A DNA stretch of 64,000 nucleotides. Origin: Pseudomonas entomophila. GTDB lineage: Bacteria > Pseudomonadota > Gammaproteobacteria > Pseudomonadales > Pseudomonadaceae. Made by a program: the position numbers and the translations under genes. The notes beneath the pieces are model-generated. The model was given only the letters and a program-made list of their open reading frames with translations. It had not been told where the DNA came from and searched no databases. Positions 32,672 through 41,892 of the stretch are shown here, piece after piece. Location: positions 42,199 through 106,198 of the forward strand of contig NZ_JAAMQJ010000011.1 of the NCBI RefSeq assembly GCF_013523125.1. Reading direction: 5' to 3'. Within the stretch, counting starts at the first letter, position 1. Each line of letters opens with the position of its first letter.

Positions 32672-32779
32672 CGGAAGAGAGGCCCGCGTGTGCGGGCGCG
32701 TGATGGGGTCGCTAATCCGTTAGCTGGCTCAATGATGAAAGAGGCGCTGTGAAAAAAGTGTGAAGCCTGCGTCGATGAA

Positions 32780-33154
32780 TCATGAGCGAACCCAGCTTTC
32801 TACGGTGTCGGCACCATATTCCTGTTTCCAGGCTTTCAGGCCTCGGTGGTTGCCCCCTTTGGTCTCGATCAACTCACCGGAATGCGGGTTTTCGTAGACC
32901 TTGACCTGACGGGCGCGGCGTGTGGCTTTCTTGGGCGCGCTGCCGGACCGAGTCGACGCCTGCTCGCGCTGGTGCGGGTCGAGGATGTCGACGATGTCGT
33001 TCAGGCCTTTCTTGTAGGCCTTCATCAGGTCCAGCAGTTTTTCTTCGAACTCGATTTCGCGTTTGAGGCTGCTGTCTTGTTTCATCGATTCAAGTTGCGC
33101 AATTTGCGCCTGCAGGGCTTTTTCGGCAGCACGGAACTCGACAAGTCTGGACAC
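32780..33154 (-). CDS. MvaT-family H-NS-like nucleoid protein
   Basis: 124 residues: an N-terminal coiled coil for oligomerisation (MSRLVEFRAAEKALQAQIAQ, then LESMKQDSSLKREIEFEEKL) and the C-terminal AT-hook-like DNA-binding domain. The latter has KVYENPHSGELIETKGGNHR and GLKAWKQEYGADTVESWV, typical of MvaT, MvaU and the P. putida Tur proteins. It silences AT-rich, often foreign, DNA. The AT-rich curli upstream region in this window would be a likely target by composition. Which paralogue this is (TurA to TurE) cannot be said. Its promoter region (33155-33380) is shared with the divergent cobF. Confidence 0.92.
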   Translation of the reverse strand: MSRLVEFRAAEKALQAQIAQLESMKQDSSLKREIEFEEKLLDLMKAYKKGLNDIVDILDPHQREQASTRSGSAPKKATRRARQVKVYENPHSGELIETKGGNHRGLKAWKQEYGADTVESWVRS

Positions 33155-33380
33155 GAGGGATACTCCTGGGCGTCGATCAATAAGATGAAGTACGAAGACA
33201 GTGAAGGCACGCTACTTCAAACGCGTGGACAACATCGAGTGTAGTAGCGCCAATACGCCAGGTAAACTAAAACATGCTGTGTGTCTGAAAGGAACTTTCA
33301 TACGTGCGCTGTGTAATGCACTAGCCTGCACACTTGTCGGGGCGGGCGAGTGCTTCTCCCTCTTTGAGGAAAACGCCTTC

Positions 33381-34127
33381 ATGAAACATCTATTGCTCAT
33401 CGGCATGGGACCTGGCGACCCACGACAGATCACCTTTGAAGCGGTCGATGCGATGCGTCGTGCCTCGGTATTCTTCGTGCACGACAAAGGGCCGCGGACC
33501 GCAGAGCTGCTTCAGGTTCGCCACGAGATGCTGCGTCGCTACCTGGAGCCCGATCGGTACCGCGTGGTCGAGCTTCAGGATCCGCAACGCGAAACGCCTG
33601 TGGACGATTACCCCGGCGCGGTACGCGAATGGCACCGCCAGCGCGCCGTCCTGTATGCGAAGGCGCTCGAGGACGAACTGATGACGGAGTCGGTCGGCGC
33701 ATTCCTGGTGTGGGGTGATCCAGGGCTGTACGACAGCACGCTGCGCGTGCTCGAGGCGGTTGCCCGCCACTGCGGGACGTACACGTTGGAGATCATCCCC
33801 GGCATCAGCAGCGTCCAGGCCCTGGCGGCGCGCCACCGGGTACCCTTGACCCGTCTGGGCCGACCGTTGACGATTCTGCCTGGCCGACAGCTGGCGCGGT
33901 ACCCATCGGATGACGACCGGGTGGTGATGCTCGATGGGCAGTGCGCCTTCGCCGAACTCGACGAGCCTGGCCTGCTCATCTACTGGGGGGCTTACCTGGG
34001 CAGCGCAGACGAGGTACTCATTGCCGGCCCGTTGTTCGAGGTCCGCGAGCGTATTCTCGACGTCCGCAAGCGCCTGCGGGAACAGAAAGGCTGGATCATG
34101 GACATCTACCTGCTCAGGCGGATCTGA
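33381..34127 (+). CDS. cobF: Precorrin-6A synthase (deacetylating)
   Basis: 248 residues from ATG 33381, GAGGAAA upstream; the open frame runs 60 codons further up but is not homologous there. A SAM-dependent methyltransferase of the tetrapyrrole (CbiF-like) fold: LLIGMGPGDPRQITFEAVDA at the start, VWGDPGLYDSTLRVLEAVAR and IIPGISSVQALAARHRVPLT. Catalyses C1 methylation with loss of acetate in the aerobic cobalamin pathway. It stands alone, separated from other cob genes, which is common in Pseudomonas. Cytosolic. Confidence 0.93.
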   Translation: MKHLLLIGMGPGDPRQITFEAVDAMRRASVFFVHDKGPRTAELLQVRHEMLRRYLEPDRYRVVELQDPQRETPVDDYPGAVREWHRQRAVLYAKALEDELMTESVGAFLVWGDPGLYDSTLRVLEAVARHCGTYTLEIIPGISSVQALAARHRVPLTRLGRPLTILPGRQLARYPSDDDRVVMLDGQCAFAELDEPGLLIYWGAYLGSADEVLIAGPLFEVRERILDVRKRLREQKGWIMDIYLLRRI

Positions 34128-34154
34128 GCAGGGCCATCCGTCAGGCGCGCTACG

Positions 34155-34505
34155 TCAGGCCAGGATACTCTGCACCTTGTCGCGCAAGGCGTCGATGCTA
34201 TAGGGCTTGCCGATCGAGTGCATGCCCTCGGGCACCTCGAGGCTGTCGGCATAGCCGCTGGCAAACAGGATGGGCAGATCAGGGCGTTCGTCACGTACCC
34301 GGCGGGCCAGGTCGGTACCGTTCATGTCGGGCAGGCCGACATCGGTCATCATCAAGTCGACCACCGTCCCAGGATCGCTGAGGATCTTCAGCGCCGTGGC
34401 GGCATCCTCGGCTTCGAGGACGGAATAGGCCAGTTCGTCGAGCACTTCGACCGTCAGCATGCGGACGATATCGTCGTCTTCGACGACGAGCAGGGTGGGC
34501 ATCAT
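34155..34505 (-). CDS. Single-domain response regulator
   Basis: 116 residues, receiver domain only: LLVVEDDDIVRMLTVEVLDE with acidic pocket, phospho-acceptor Asp in LMMTDVGLPDMNGTDLARRV, Thr/Ser site replaced by SGYADSL and the conserved Lys in IGKPYSIDALRDKVQ. No output domain. It diverges from the hybrid kinase gene at 34759 (253 bases between them) and may be a shuttle or phosphate sink for that system. The start may be ATG 34505 or 34502. Confidence 0.88.
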   Translation of the reverse strand: MMPTLLVVEDDDIVRMLTVEVLDELAYSVLEAEDAATALKILSDPGTVVDLMMTDVGLPDMNGTDLARRVRDERPDLPILFASGYADSLEVPEGMHSIGKPYSIDALRDKVQSILA

Positions 34506-34758
34506 TAGGATCCTGTGCGCAAATAATCTATATTCTGTGCCCCGCGACGAGGCAGAAGTTCCGTCAGCATAACGTTGCCGTCGCAGCGAGGGAACGTTTG
34601 TCGCACGTGGGTTTCTGATTCCGGTCGAGGGCAGCCCGATGGCACGCGTCTGGCCGGGCGGTCGGGCAGGTGTCGACGCCAGCGTTAGAGGGCGTCAGGC
34701 GCACGCAGTTCGATCATGCTTCATTTCTCTTTTGGATCTTTCGTTCGGGCCTCACTAC

Positions 34759-37700
34759 ATGATTCAAGCCGCTTCCATGGACCAGCGCAGTTTCCGCAAG
34801 CTGCTGGCGCGTAACGTCGGACTGCCGCTGGGCCTCGGCCTGCTCGGCACGATCGTCTTCGTCGGTGTCGTCGCCTACCTGTTGTCCGCCATGCAGTGGG
34901 TCGAGCACACCGACCGCACCATCGGTAACGCCAACGAGGCGGTCAAGCTGTCGATCGACCTGGAAACCGGCATGCGCGGCTTCCTGATCACTGGCAATGA
35001 AAGCTTCCTGGACCCGTACGAAGTGGCCAAGCCGCGCGTGCTCGAGGGGCTCAAGGACCTGCGTGAGCTGGTCGACGACAACCCGCAGCAGGTCGATCGG
35101 GTCAATCGCCTGATCGCGCTGCAGAACGCCTGGACCCAGTTCGCCAGCGAGATGATCGCGCTGCGCCGCAGCCAGGGCGACTACCAGCAGGCGATCGGCA
35201 ATGGCCGTGGCAAGCGCCTGACCGATGAGATTCGCCGCGAATTCGACGCCTTCATCACCCAAGAGCAGCAACTGCGCACGACGCGGCACGACACGGTCAG
35301 CACAGCCACCGTGACCGGCATCACTACCTTCATCTTGTTGCTGGTCTCGCTCAGCGGCCTGCTGGCTTACCTGGGGCGCCGCGATCTGCTGGCCCTGTCG
35401 GACAGCTATGTCGCCAACCTGCAGGCTCAGCAGCGTGCTGCCGAACGCCTGGAGCACCAGGCCTGGCTACGCAACGGGCAGACGCAACTGGCCGAGCAGG
35501 TGCTTGGCCAGCTCACCCTGGCAATGCTCGGGGACAACACGCTGCGCTTCTTTGCCAGTTACCTGGGCAGCGTGGTCGGCGCCTTCTACGTGCGCAACCA
35601 GCATGGCCAACTGACACGCGTGGCCAGTTATGGCCTGGGCGCCGAGGCCCAGGCACGCGAACAGGTGTTCCAAGGCCACGAGGGCCTGTTGGCCCAGGTC
35701 GTGGGGCAGGAGCGCCTGCTGCGGCTCGACACGCTGCCGGCGGATTACTACCGGCTCAGCTCCGGCATCGGCGAAGGCCTGCCACGCAGTGCGCTGCTGG
35801 TGCCGACCCGTGACGATGGCCAGGTCAACGGCGTACTCGAACTCGGCTTCCTGCGTCCATTGTCGGAGCGCGACGCAGAGTTGCTCGAGCAGGTGGCCGA
35901 CAACCTCGGCCTGTCGATCGAGACCGCCCGCTACCGCCAGCGTCTTCAGGAAGTGCTGGCCGAGACCCAGCAACTCAACGAAGAGTTGCAGGTCCAGCAG
36001 GAAGAACTCAAGACCGCCAACGAAGAGCTCGAAGAGCAGTCGCGCGTGCTCAAGGAGTCCCAGGCCTACCTGGAGACCCAGCAAGCCGAGCTGGAGCAGA
36101 CCAACGAACAGCTCGCCGAACGCACCGATGCGCTCGACCTCAAGAACAACGAGCTCAACCAGGCGCAGGTCGAGCTGCAGGCCCGGGCCGATGCCCTCCA
36201 GCAGTCCAGCCGCTACAAGTCCGAGTTTCTCGCCAACATGTCCCATGAGCTGCGCACGCCGCTCAACAGCTCGTTGATCCTGGCCAAACTGCTGGCCGAG
36301 AACGGCCAAGGCAACCTCAGTGCGGATCAGGTGAAATTCGCCGAGTCGATCTATGCGGCCGGCAATGACCTGCTCAACCTGATCAACGATATCCTCGACA
36401 TCGCCAAGGTCGAGGCCGGCAAGCTCGACATGCGCCCGGAGCACACGCCGGTGACGCGCCTGGTGGGCGGCTTGCAGTCGATGTTCGAACCGCTGGCCCA
36501 GGACAAGGGGCTGACCTTCGAGGTCGTCCTCGAACCGAACCTGCCCGCGGCGCTGTTCACCGATCGCCAGCGCCTGGAGCAGATCCTCAAGAACCTGCTG
36601 TCCAACGCCATCAAGTTCACCGACAAGGGGCGCGTCAGCCTCACGGTCAGCCCGGCGCCTGGCCAGGGCCTGGTGTTCGCCGTGCGTGACAGCGGCATCG
36701 GCATTCCCGCCGATCAGCAAGAGGCCATCTTCGGTGCCTTCCACCAAGTCGATGGCACCAGCAATCGACGCTTTGGCGGTACCGGTCTGGGGTTGTCCAT
36801 TTCCCGCGACCTGGCACGCCTGCTCGGCGGGCAGATCCAGGTCAGCAGTACGCCGGGCGAGGGCAGCCTGTTCAGCCTGACGTTGCCGGAGCACTACGAG
36901 CCCGACGAAGCGGCCGCGCCCAAGAAAGATGTGCCCGTGCCTGCGGCCCTGCCCCCCGCACCGGTGCTGCCCGCGGCGTTGCCACAGGCGCCAGCGGTGC
37001 GGGTCGCGCCGACCTTCAGCGATGACCGTCAGCAGGCACCGTTCGACAAGCGGTGCATTCTGGTGGTCGAGGACGAGCCGAACTTTGCCCGCATCCTGTA
37101 TGACCTGGCCCACGAACTGGGCTACCACTGCCTGGTCGCCCATGCCGCCGATGACGGCTTCGAGCTGGCCGCTCGCTACGTGCCCGATGCCATCCTGCTG
37201 GACATGCGTCTGCCGGACCATTCCGGCCTCACCGTGTTGCAACGCCTCAAGGAACAGGCCAGCACCCGACACATTCCGGTGCACATCATCTCGGTCGAGG
37301 ACCGCGTCGAGGCGGCCATGCACATGGGAGCGGTGGGTTACGCGGTCAAGCCGGCCAGCCGCGAGCAGCTCAAGGAGGTGTTCGGTCGTCTCGAGGCCAA
37401 GCTGACGCAGAAGCTCAAGCATATCCTGCTGGTGGAAGACGACGCGCTGCAGCGCGAAAGCATCGCCATGCTGATCGGCGACGAGGACGTCGAAATCACG
37501 GCGGTGGGGACGGCCGGCGAAGCCCTGGAACTGCTCCGCGACCATGTCTACGATTGCATGATCATCGACCTCAAGCTGCCGGACATGCTTGGCAACGAGC
37601 TGCTCAAGCGCATGACCACCGAGGACATCCGCGTATTCCCGCCGGTGATCGTCTACACCGGGCGCAACCTGACCCGCGACGAAGAAACCGACCTGCTCAA

Positions 37701-38232
37701 GTACTCGCGCTCGATCATCATCAAGGGCGCCCGCTCGCCCGAGCGGCTGCTCGACGAGGTCACGCTGTTCCTGCACAAAGTCGAGTCGCAGCTGTCTCAC
37801 GAACGCCAGCGCATGCTCAAGACCGCCCGCAGTCGCGACAAGGTGTTCGAGGGGCGCAAGATCCTGCTGGTCGACGATGACGTGCGCAACATCTTCGCGC
37901 TCACCAGCGCGCTGGAGCACAAGGGAGCTCGCGTGGAGATCGGACGCAACGGTCGCGAAGCCCTCGAGCGCCTCGAGCAGCATGATGACATCGACCTGGT
38001 GCTGATGGACGTGATGATGCCGGAAATGGACGGGTACGAGGCCACCCGCCTGATCCGCCAGCGGCCCGAGTGGCGCAAGCTGCCGATCATCGCCGTCACG
38101 GCCAAGGCCATGAAGGACGACCAGCAGCGCTGCCTGCAGGCCGGTGCCAACGACTACCTGGCCAAGCCGATCGACCTTGACCGCCTGTTCTCCCTGATCC
38201 GCGTCTGGCTACCGCAACTGGAGCGAATTTGA
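34759..38232 (+). CDS. CHASE3-GAF hybrid histidine kinase with three receiver domains
   Basis: 1157 residues from ATG 34759 (34777 is also possible; neither has a good ribosome binding site). Transmembrane helices at about 21-43 and 185-205 enclose a periplasmic CHASE3 domain with the motif ETGMRGFLITGNESFLDPYE. A GAF domain (about 255-390), a long coiled coil (395-485), then HisKA with His496 in FLANMSHELRTPLNSSLILA. The HATPase part has NLLSNAIKFTDKGR, DSGIGIP and GGTGLGLSISRDLARLLGG. After a Pro/Ala linker three receivers follow: LVVEDEPNFARILYDLAHEL, LLVEDDALQRESIAMLIGDE and LLVDDDVRNIFALTSALEHK. First gene of an operon with CheR and CheB; its stop overlaps the cheR start. Confidence 0.92.
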   Translation: MIQAASMDQRSFRKLLARNVGLPLGLGLLGTIVFVGVVAYLLSAMQWVEHTDRTIGNANEAVKLSIDLETGMRGFLITGNESFLDPYEVAKPRVLEGLKDLRELVDDNPQQVDRVNRLIALQNAWTQFASEMIALRRSQGDYQQAIGNGRGKRLTDEIRREFDAFITQEQQLRTTRHDTVSTATVTGITTFILLLVSLSGLLAYLGRRDLLALSDSYVANLQAQQRAAERLEHQAWLRNGQTQLAEQVLGQLTLAMLGDNTLRFFASYLGSVVGAFYVRNQHGQLTRVASYGLGAEAQAREQVFQGHEGLLAQVVGQERLLRLDTLPADYYRLSSGIGEGLPRSALLVPTRDDGQVNGVLELGFLRPLSERDAELLEQVADNLGLSIETARYRQRLQEVLAETQQLNEELQVQQEELKTANEELEEQSRVLKESQAYLETQQAELEQTNEQLAERTDALDLKNNELNQAQVELQARADALQQSSRYKSEFLANMSHELRTPLNSSLILAKLLAENGQGNLSADQVKFAESIYAAGNDLLNLINDILDIAKVEAGKLDMRPEHTPVTRLVGGLQSMFEPLAQDKGLTFEVVLEPNLPAALFTDRQRLEQILKNLLSNAIKFTDKGRVSLTVSPAPGQGLVFAVRDSGIGIPADQQEAIFGAFHQVDGTSNRRFGGTGLGLSISRDLARLLGGQIQVSSTPGEGSLFSLTLPEHYEPDEAAAPKKDVPVPAALPPAPVLPAALPQAPAVRVAPTFSDDRQQAPFDKRCILVVEDEPNFARILYDLAHELGYHCLVAHAADDGFELAARYVPDAILLDMRLPDHSGLTVLQRLKEQASTRHIPVHIISVEDRVEAAMHMGAVGYAVKPASREQLKEVFGRLEAKLTQKLKHILLVEDDALQRESIAMLIGDEDVEITAVGTAGEALELLRDHVYDCMIIDLKLPDMLGNELLKRMTTEDIRVFPPVIVYTGRNLTRDEETDLLKYSRSIIIKGARSPERLLDEVTLFLHKVESQLSHERQRMLKTARSRDKVFEGRKILLVDDDVRNIFALTSALEHKGARVEIGRNGREALERLEQHDDIDLVLMDVMMPEMDGYEATRLIRQRPEWRKLPIIAVTAKAMKDDQQRCLQAGANDYLAKPIDLDRLFSLIRVWLPQLERI

Positions 38233-39050
38233 GTACCCACAGCAATACCGATATCGAGATCCGGCTGCTGATCGAGGCGATCTACCTCAAGTACAGCTAC
38301 GATTTTCGCGACTACTCCGGTGCGTCGATCAAGCGACGCATTCAGCACGCGCTTGGCCAGTTCGAATGCCGCACGGTCTCGGCCCTGCAGGAGCGCGTGC
38401 TGCACGATCCGGCGATGTTCATGCAGTTGCTGCAATACCTGACGATTCCGGTCAGCGAGATGTTCCGCGATCCGGGGCACTTCCTGGCGCTGCGCAACGA
38501 GGTGGTGCCGCTGCTGCGCACCTGGCCATCGATCAAAGTGTGGATCGCCGGGTGCAGCACGGGCGAGGAGGTCTATTCGATGGCCATCCTGTTGCGCGAG
38601 GAAGGGCTGCTCGAGCGCACGATCCTCTATGCCACCGACATCAACCCCAGCTCGCTGGAAAAGGCCAAGCAGGGCATCTATGCCTTGAACGACATCGAGC
38701 AGTACGCCGACAACTATCGCCTGGCCGGCGGTCGACGCGATTTCGCCGACTACTACACGGCGGCCTATGATCACGTGATCATGGATGGCAGCCTGCGCGA
38801 GAACGTCACCTTCGCCGATCACAGCCTGGCCACCGACAGCGTGTTTTCCGAAACGCAGCTGGTGTCTTGCCGTAATGTGCTGATTTATTTCAATAAAAGC
38901 TTGCAAGACCGCGCCTTCGGCCTGTTTCATGACTCGTTGTGCCATCGCGGCTTCCTGTTGCTCGGCAGCAAGGAGTCGGTCGACTTCTCGGCTTATGGCG
39001 ATCGCTTCACGCAGCTGGTCAAGCCCGAACGGATCTACCGCAAGTCATGA
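38229..39050 (+). CDS. CheR-type protein-glutamate methyltransferase (TTG start)
   Basis: 273 residues. The start is TTG 38229, overlapping the TGA of the kinase gene, with GGAG six bases upstream. CheR N-terminal helical domain (YDFRDYSGASIKRRIQHALG) followed by the SAM-binding domain: VWIAGCSTGEEVYSMAILLR, TILYATDINPSSLEKAKQGI and FSETQLVSCRNVLIYFNKSL. It transfers methyl groups from SAM to glutamates. There is no chemoreceptor, CheA or CheW gene in the window; the substrate may be the upstream kinase, whose Glu/Gln-rich coiled coil (395-485) is a plausible target. Confidence 0.92.
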   Translation: MSTHSNTDIEIRLLIEAIYLKYSYDFRDYSGASIKRRIQHALGQFECRTVSALQERVLHDPAMFMQLLQYLTIPVSEMFRDPGHFLALRNEVVPLLRTWPSIKVWIAGCSTGEEVYSMAILLREEGLLERTILYATDINPSSLEKAKQGIYALNDIEQYADNYRLAGGRRDFADYYTAAYDHVIMDGSLRENVTFADHSLATDSVFSETQLVSCRNVLIYFNKSLQDRAFGLFHDSLCHRGFLLLGSKESVDFSAYGDRFTQLVKPERIYRKS

Positions 39051-39622
39051 GTGCCATACGAGCCATCGTCATCGGTGCCTCGGCGGGCGGCGTCTCGGCG
39101 CTGTTCCAGGTGCTCGGCGCACTGCCGCCGGCCTTCGCCCTGCCGGTGGTGTGCGTGCTGCACCTGCCCGAAGGGCGGCCCAGCCACCTGGCCGAAGTCC
39201 TGCAACGGCGCTTTTCTCGTCCGGTCTGCGAAGCCTTGGACAAGGCCACGATCGAAGCCGGCTGGATCTACGTGGCAGGACCGGGGTATCACGTGTCGGT
39301 CGAGCGTGATTTCAGCCTGTCGCTGAGCCAGGAACCCCCGGTGCATTACTCGCGTCCGGCCATCGATCTGCTGTTCGAGTCGGCGGCCGATGCCTATGGC
39401 GAGGGTTTGCTGGGGGTCGTGATGACCGGGGCCAACGAGGACGGCGCCCATGGCCTGGCCTGCATCAAGCGTAACGGGGGGCGAACCGTGGTCCAGGACC
39501 CCCGTGATGCCGAGGTCAGTCTGATGCCCGAGGCCGCACTGGCCCGGCACCAGCCTGATCATATTCTTACCCTGAGCGGTATCGGGCAGTTGCTCGCTAC
39601 CCTGGAATCGAGCGCATGCTGA
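39047..39622 (+). CDS. CheB-type methylesterase without a receiver domain
   Basis: 191 residues, consisting only of the esterase domain. Triad: Ser in VIGASAGGVSALFQVLGALP, His in VCVLHLPEGRPSHLAEVLQR and Asp in VVMTGANEDGAHGLACIKRN. Also SLMPEAALARHQPDHIL. Normal CheB is 350 residues with an N-terminal receiver that gates activity; that part is missing, so activity would have to be controlled by a partner. Its start overlaps cheR and its end overlaps the next gene by seven bases. Cytosolic. Confidence 0.92.
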   Translation: MSAIRAIVIGASAGGVSALFQVLGALPPAFALPVVCVLHLPEGRPSHLAEVLQRRFSRPVCEALDKATIEAGWIYVAGPGYHVSVERDFSLSLSQEPPVHYSRPAIDLLFESAADAYGEGLLGVVMTGANEDGAHGLACIKRNGGRTVVQDPRDAEVSLMPEAALARHQPDHILTLSGIGQLLATLESSAC

Positions 39623-40842
39623 ACAACATCACTGCCAAGCTACTGATCGTCGACGATCTGCCGGAGAACCTTCTGGCACTCGACGCCTTGATCCGGGGCG
39701 ACGGCCGCGAGGTCCATCAGGCGCTGTCCGCCGAGCAGGCGCTGATGCTGCTGCTCGAGCACGAGTTCGCCCTGGCCATCCTCGACGTGCAGATGCCGGG
39801 CATGAACGGCTTCGAACTGGCCGAGCTGATGCGCGGTGCGGAAAAGACCAAGCACATTCCGATCGTGTTCGTCAGCGCCGCCGGGCGCGAGATGAACTAT
39901 GCCTTCAAGGGCTATGAAAGCGGTGCAGTGGACTTCCTGCACAAGCCGCTGGATACCCAGGCGGTGAAGAGCAAGGTCTCGGTGTTCGTCGACCTGTACT
40001 GCCAGCGGCAGATTCTCGGGCGCCAACTCGAGGCGATCGAGCGCAGCCGGCAGGAGCAGGCTGTCTTGCTGGAGCAGTTGCAAGTCACCCAGACCGAGCT
40101 GGAGCGCGCGGTCAGCATGCGCGACGACTTCATGTCCATCGTCTCGCATGAGCTGCGCACACCGCTCAATGGGCTGATCCTCGAAACCCAACTGCGCAAG
40201 ATGCACTTGACCAACGGCAATCTGGAGGCGTTTTCGTTCGACAAGCTCAAAGCGATGACCGAACGGGACGAGCGTCAGATCAACAGCCTCATCCGGTTGA
40301 TCGACGACATGCTCGACGTGTCGCGCATCCGCACCGGCAAGCTGTCGATCAAGCCTGACACCTGTGAGCTGGACCGCGTGGTGCGGGCGCTGGTGGAGAA
40401 CTTCGAAGCCCAGGCCGCAGCGCTCGGCACGACCATCGAACTGGAGCCGTGCGAAACCCTGTGCGGCTGCTGGGATGCGCTGCGCATCGAGCAGGTGTTG
40501 GCCAATCTGCTGTCGAACGCCCTGCGCTATGGCGAGCAACGCCCCGTGCAGGTCCGCGTCTTCGAACAGGACGGCATGGCCTGCGTGCAGGTCCAGGACC
40601 AGGGCATCGGCATCAGCCTGGCCAACCAGCAGCGGATCTTCCAGCAGTTCGAGCGCGTGGCCCAGAGCCGTTCGGTGGCCGGGCTGGGGCTGGGGTTGTA
40701 CATCTCCGACCAGATCGTTCAGGCCCACGGCGGGCGCATCGAGGTCCACAGCGAAGAAGGCCAGGGCTCGCAGTTCAGCATCTGGCTGCCGCTGCCGAAA
40801 ACCCTTCATGAAACTGGTCAGGTGCAGGCAACCTCTGCGTGA
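39616..40842 (+). CDS. Receiver-histidine kinase fusion
   Basis: 408 residues: receiver at the N-terminus (KLLIVDDLPENLLALDALIR; LAILDVQMPGMNGFELAELM; Lys in VDFLHKPLDTQAVKSKVSVF), a short coiled coil, HisKA with MSIVSHELRTPLNGLILETQ and a HATPase (LLSNALRYGEQRPVQV; GLGLGLYISDQIVQAHGG). No membrane segment. The receiver-first order suggests that it receives phosphate from the upstream hybrid kinase and passes it on, perhaps to the receiver encoded next. Same operon, overlapping cheB. Confidence 0.9.
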   Translation: MLNNITAKLLIVDDLPENLLALDALIRGDGREVHQALSAEQALMLLLEHEFALAILDVQMPGMNGFELAELMRGAEKTKHIPIVFVSAAGREMNYAFKGYESGAVDFLHKPLDTQAVKSKVSVFVDLYCQRQILGRQLEAIERSRQEQAVLLEQLQVTQTELERAVSMRDDFMSIVSHELRTPLNGLILETQLRKMHLTNGNLEAFSFDKLKAMTERDERQINSLIRLIDDMLDVSRIRTGKLSIKPDTCELDRVVRALVENFEAQAAALGTTIELEPCETLCGCWDALRIEQVLANLLSNALRYGEQRPVQVRVFEQDGMACVQVQDQGIGISLANQQRIFQQFERVAQSRSVAGLGLGLYISDQIVQAHGGRIEVHSEEGQGSQFSIWLPLPKTLHETGQVQATSA

Positions 40843-40854
40843 CGCCAAGGTCGT

Positions 40855-41265
40855 ATGGCCAATCCTGTCGAATATCTAGGTTTTGAAATGAGTGAAGATG
40901 CACAAGATGTCGTACTGATCGTCGAGGACGAGGAGGCGATCCGCATGATCTTGCGCGATTACCTTGCCGGCGAGGGGTATCACGTGCTGGTGGCGGAAAA
41001 CGGCGAACAGGCGTTCGCTATCCTGGCGAGCAAGCCGCACCTCGACCTGATGGTCACCGATTTCCGCTTGCCCGGTGGCATTTCCGGGGTGGAGATCGCC
41101 GAGCCTGCGGTCAAGTTGCGCCCTGACCTGAAGGTGATCTTCATCAGTGGCTATCCGGCCGAGATCCTCGAGTCCAACAGCCCGATCACTCGCAAGGCAC
41201 CGATCCTGGCCAAGCCGTTCGACCTCGACACGCTGCGCAGCAAGATCCACGACCAATTGCGCTGA
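40855..41265 (+). CDS. Single-domain response regulator
   Basis: 136 residues from ATG 40855 (AAGG six bases before it). A receiver domain (VVLIVEDEEAIRMILRDYLA), phospho-acceptor Asp in LMVTDFRLPGGISGVEIAEP, Ser site in VIFISGYPAEILESN and Lys in APILAKPFDLDTLRSKI. No output domain. Last gene of the CheR/CheB operon, 12 bases after the receiver-kinase gene. The output may be protein-protein. Confidence 0.88.
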   Translation: MANPVEYLGFEMSEDAQDVVLIVEDEEAIRMILRDYLAGEGYHVLVAENGEQAFAILASKPHLDLMVTDFRLPGGISGVEIAEPAVKLRPDLKVIFISGYPAEILESNSPITRKAPILAKPFDLDTLRSKIHDQLR

Positions 41266-41300
41266 TGCCCCGTGCGTCGGTGAGAGGCAGAGCCTGATCG

Positions 41301-41882
41301 ATGAATGAACACGTTCGACCGGTAGCGCTGGAAAAAGCCTACCGCCTGCTCAACCACGGCCCGACCGTGCTGGTCTCGGCCCGCCACGGCGGCGTCGACA
41401 ACGTCATGGCCGCTGCCTGGGCGTGTGCCCTGGACTTTGCCCCGCCGAAGGTCTCCATCGTGCTCGACAAGATCGCCCATACGCGCGCCTTGGTCGAGGC
41501 CAGCGGCTGGCTGGCGATCCAGGTGCCGACGGTCGGGCAGGCGGCATTGACCCACCAGGTCGGCACGCACAGCCTGCATGATCGACCGGACAAGCTGGTC
41601 GCCAGTGGCGTGGTGCTGCACACCGTGGAAGACTATCCGGTGCCGCTGGTCGAAGGCTGCTCGGCCTGGCTGATGTGTCGGGTGATCGACGAGCCGCACA
41701 ACCAGCAGACGTACGACCTGTTCATCGCCGAGGTGGTGGCGGCCTGGGCCGACGACCGTGCCTTTTGCGACGGGCATTGGCTGTTCGAGCAGGCCTCGCC
41801 TGTCTGGCGCAGCCTGCACTATGTGGCGGGCGGGCAGTTCTACGCCATTGGCGAGCCTGTGGTGGTCGATCCGCAGGCGTGA
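41301..41882 (+). CDS. Flavin reductase-like (FMN-binding split-barrel) protein
   Basis: 193 residues. The FMN-binding split-barrel fold of flavin reductases shows in GPTVLVSARHGGVDNVMAAA, WACALDFAPPKVSIVLDKIA and GWLAIQVPTVGQAALTHQVG, with further family elements in YVAGGQFYAIGEPVVVD. Such proteins reduce FMN with NAD(P)H or bind flavin as partners. It lies 35 bases downstream of the receiver gene, on the same strand, and could be in the same transcript, but there is no functional link. Cytosolic. Confidence 0.85.
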   Translation: MNEHVRPVALEKAYRLLNHGPTVLVSARHGGVDNVMAAAWACALDFAPPKVSIVLDKIAHTRALVEASGWLAIQVPTVGQAALTHQVGTHSLHDRPDKLVASGVVLHTVEDYPVPLVEGCSAWLMCRVIDEPHNQQTYDLFIAEVVAAWADDRAFCDGHWLFEQASPVWRSLHYVAGGQFYAIGEPVVVDPQA

Positions 41883-41892
41883 GCCGACAGGC

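Noticed and set aside
32682..32697. A second terminator near mvaT (GCCCGC-GTGT-GCGGGC)
   Set aside because: Short stem without a T run on either strand; the hairpin at 32645-32671 is the better candidate.
35467..37983. An 838-codon open frame on the minus strand opposite the triple-receiver kinase
   Set aside because: It mirrors the real plus-strand gene in a high-G+C region; composition is low-complexity (Leu, Gln, Arg, Val runs) and there is no ribosome binding site or family motif.
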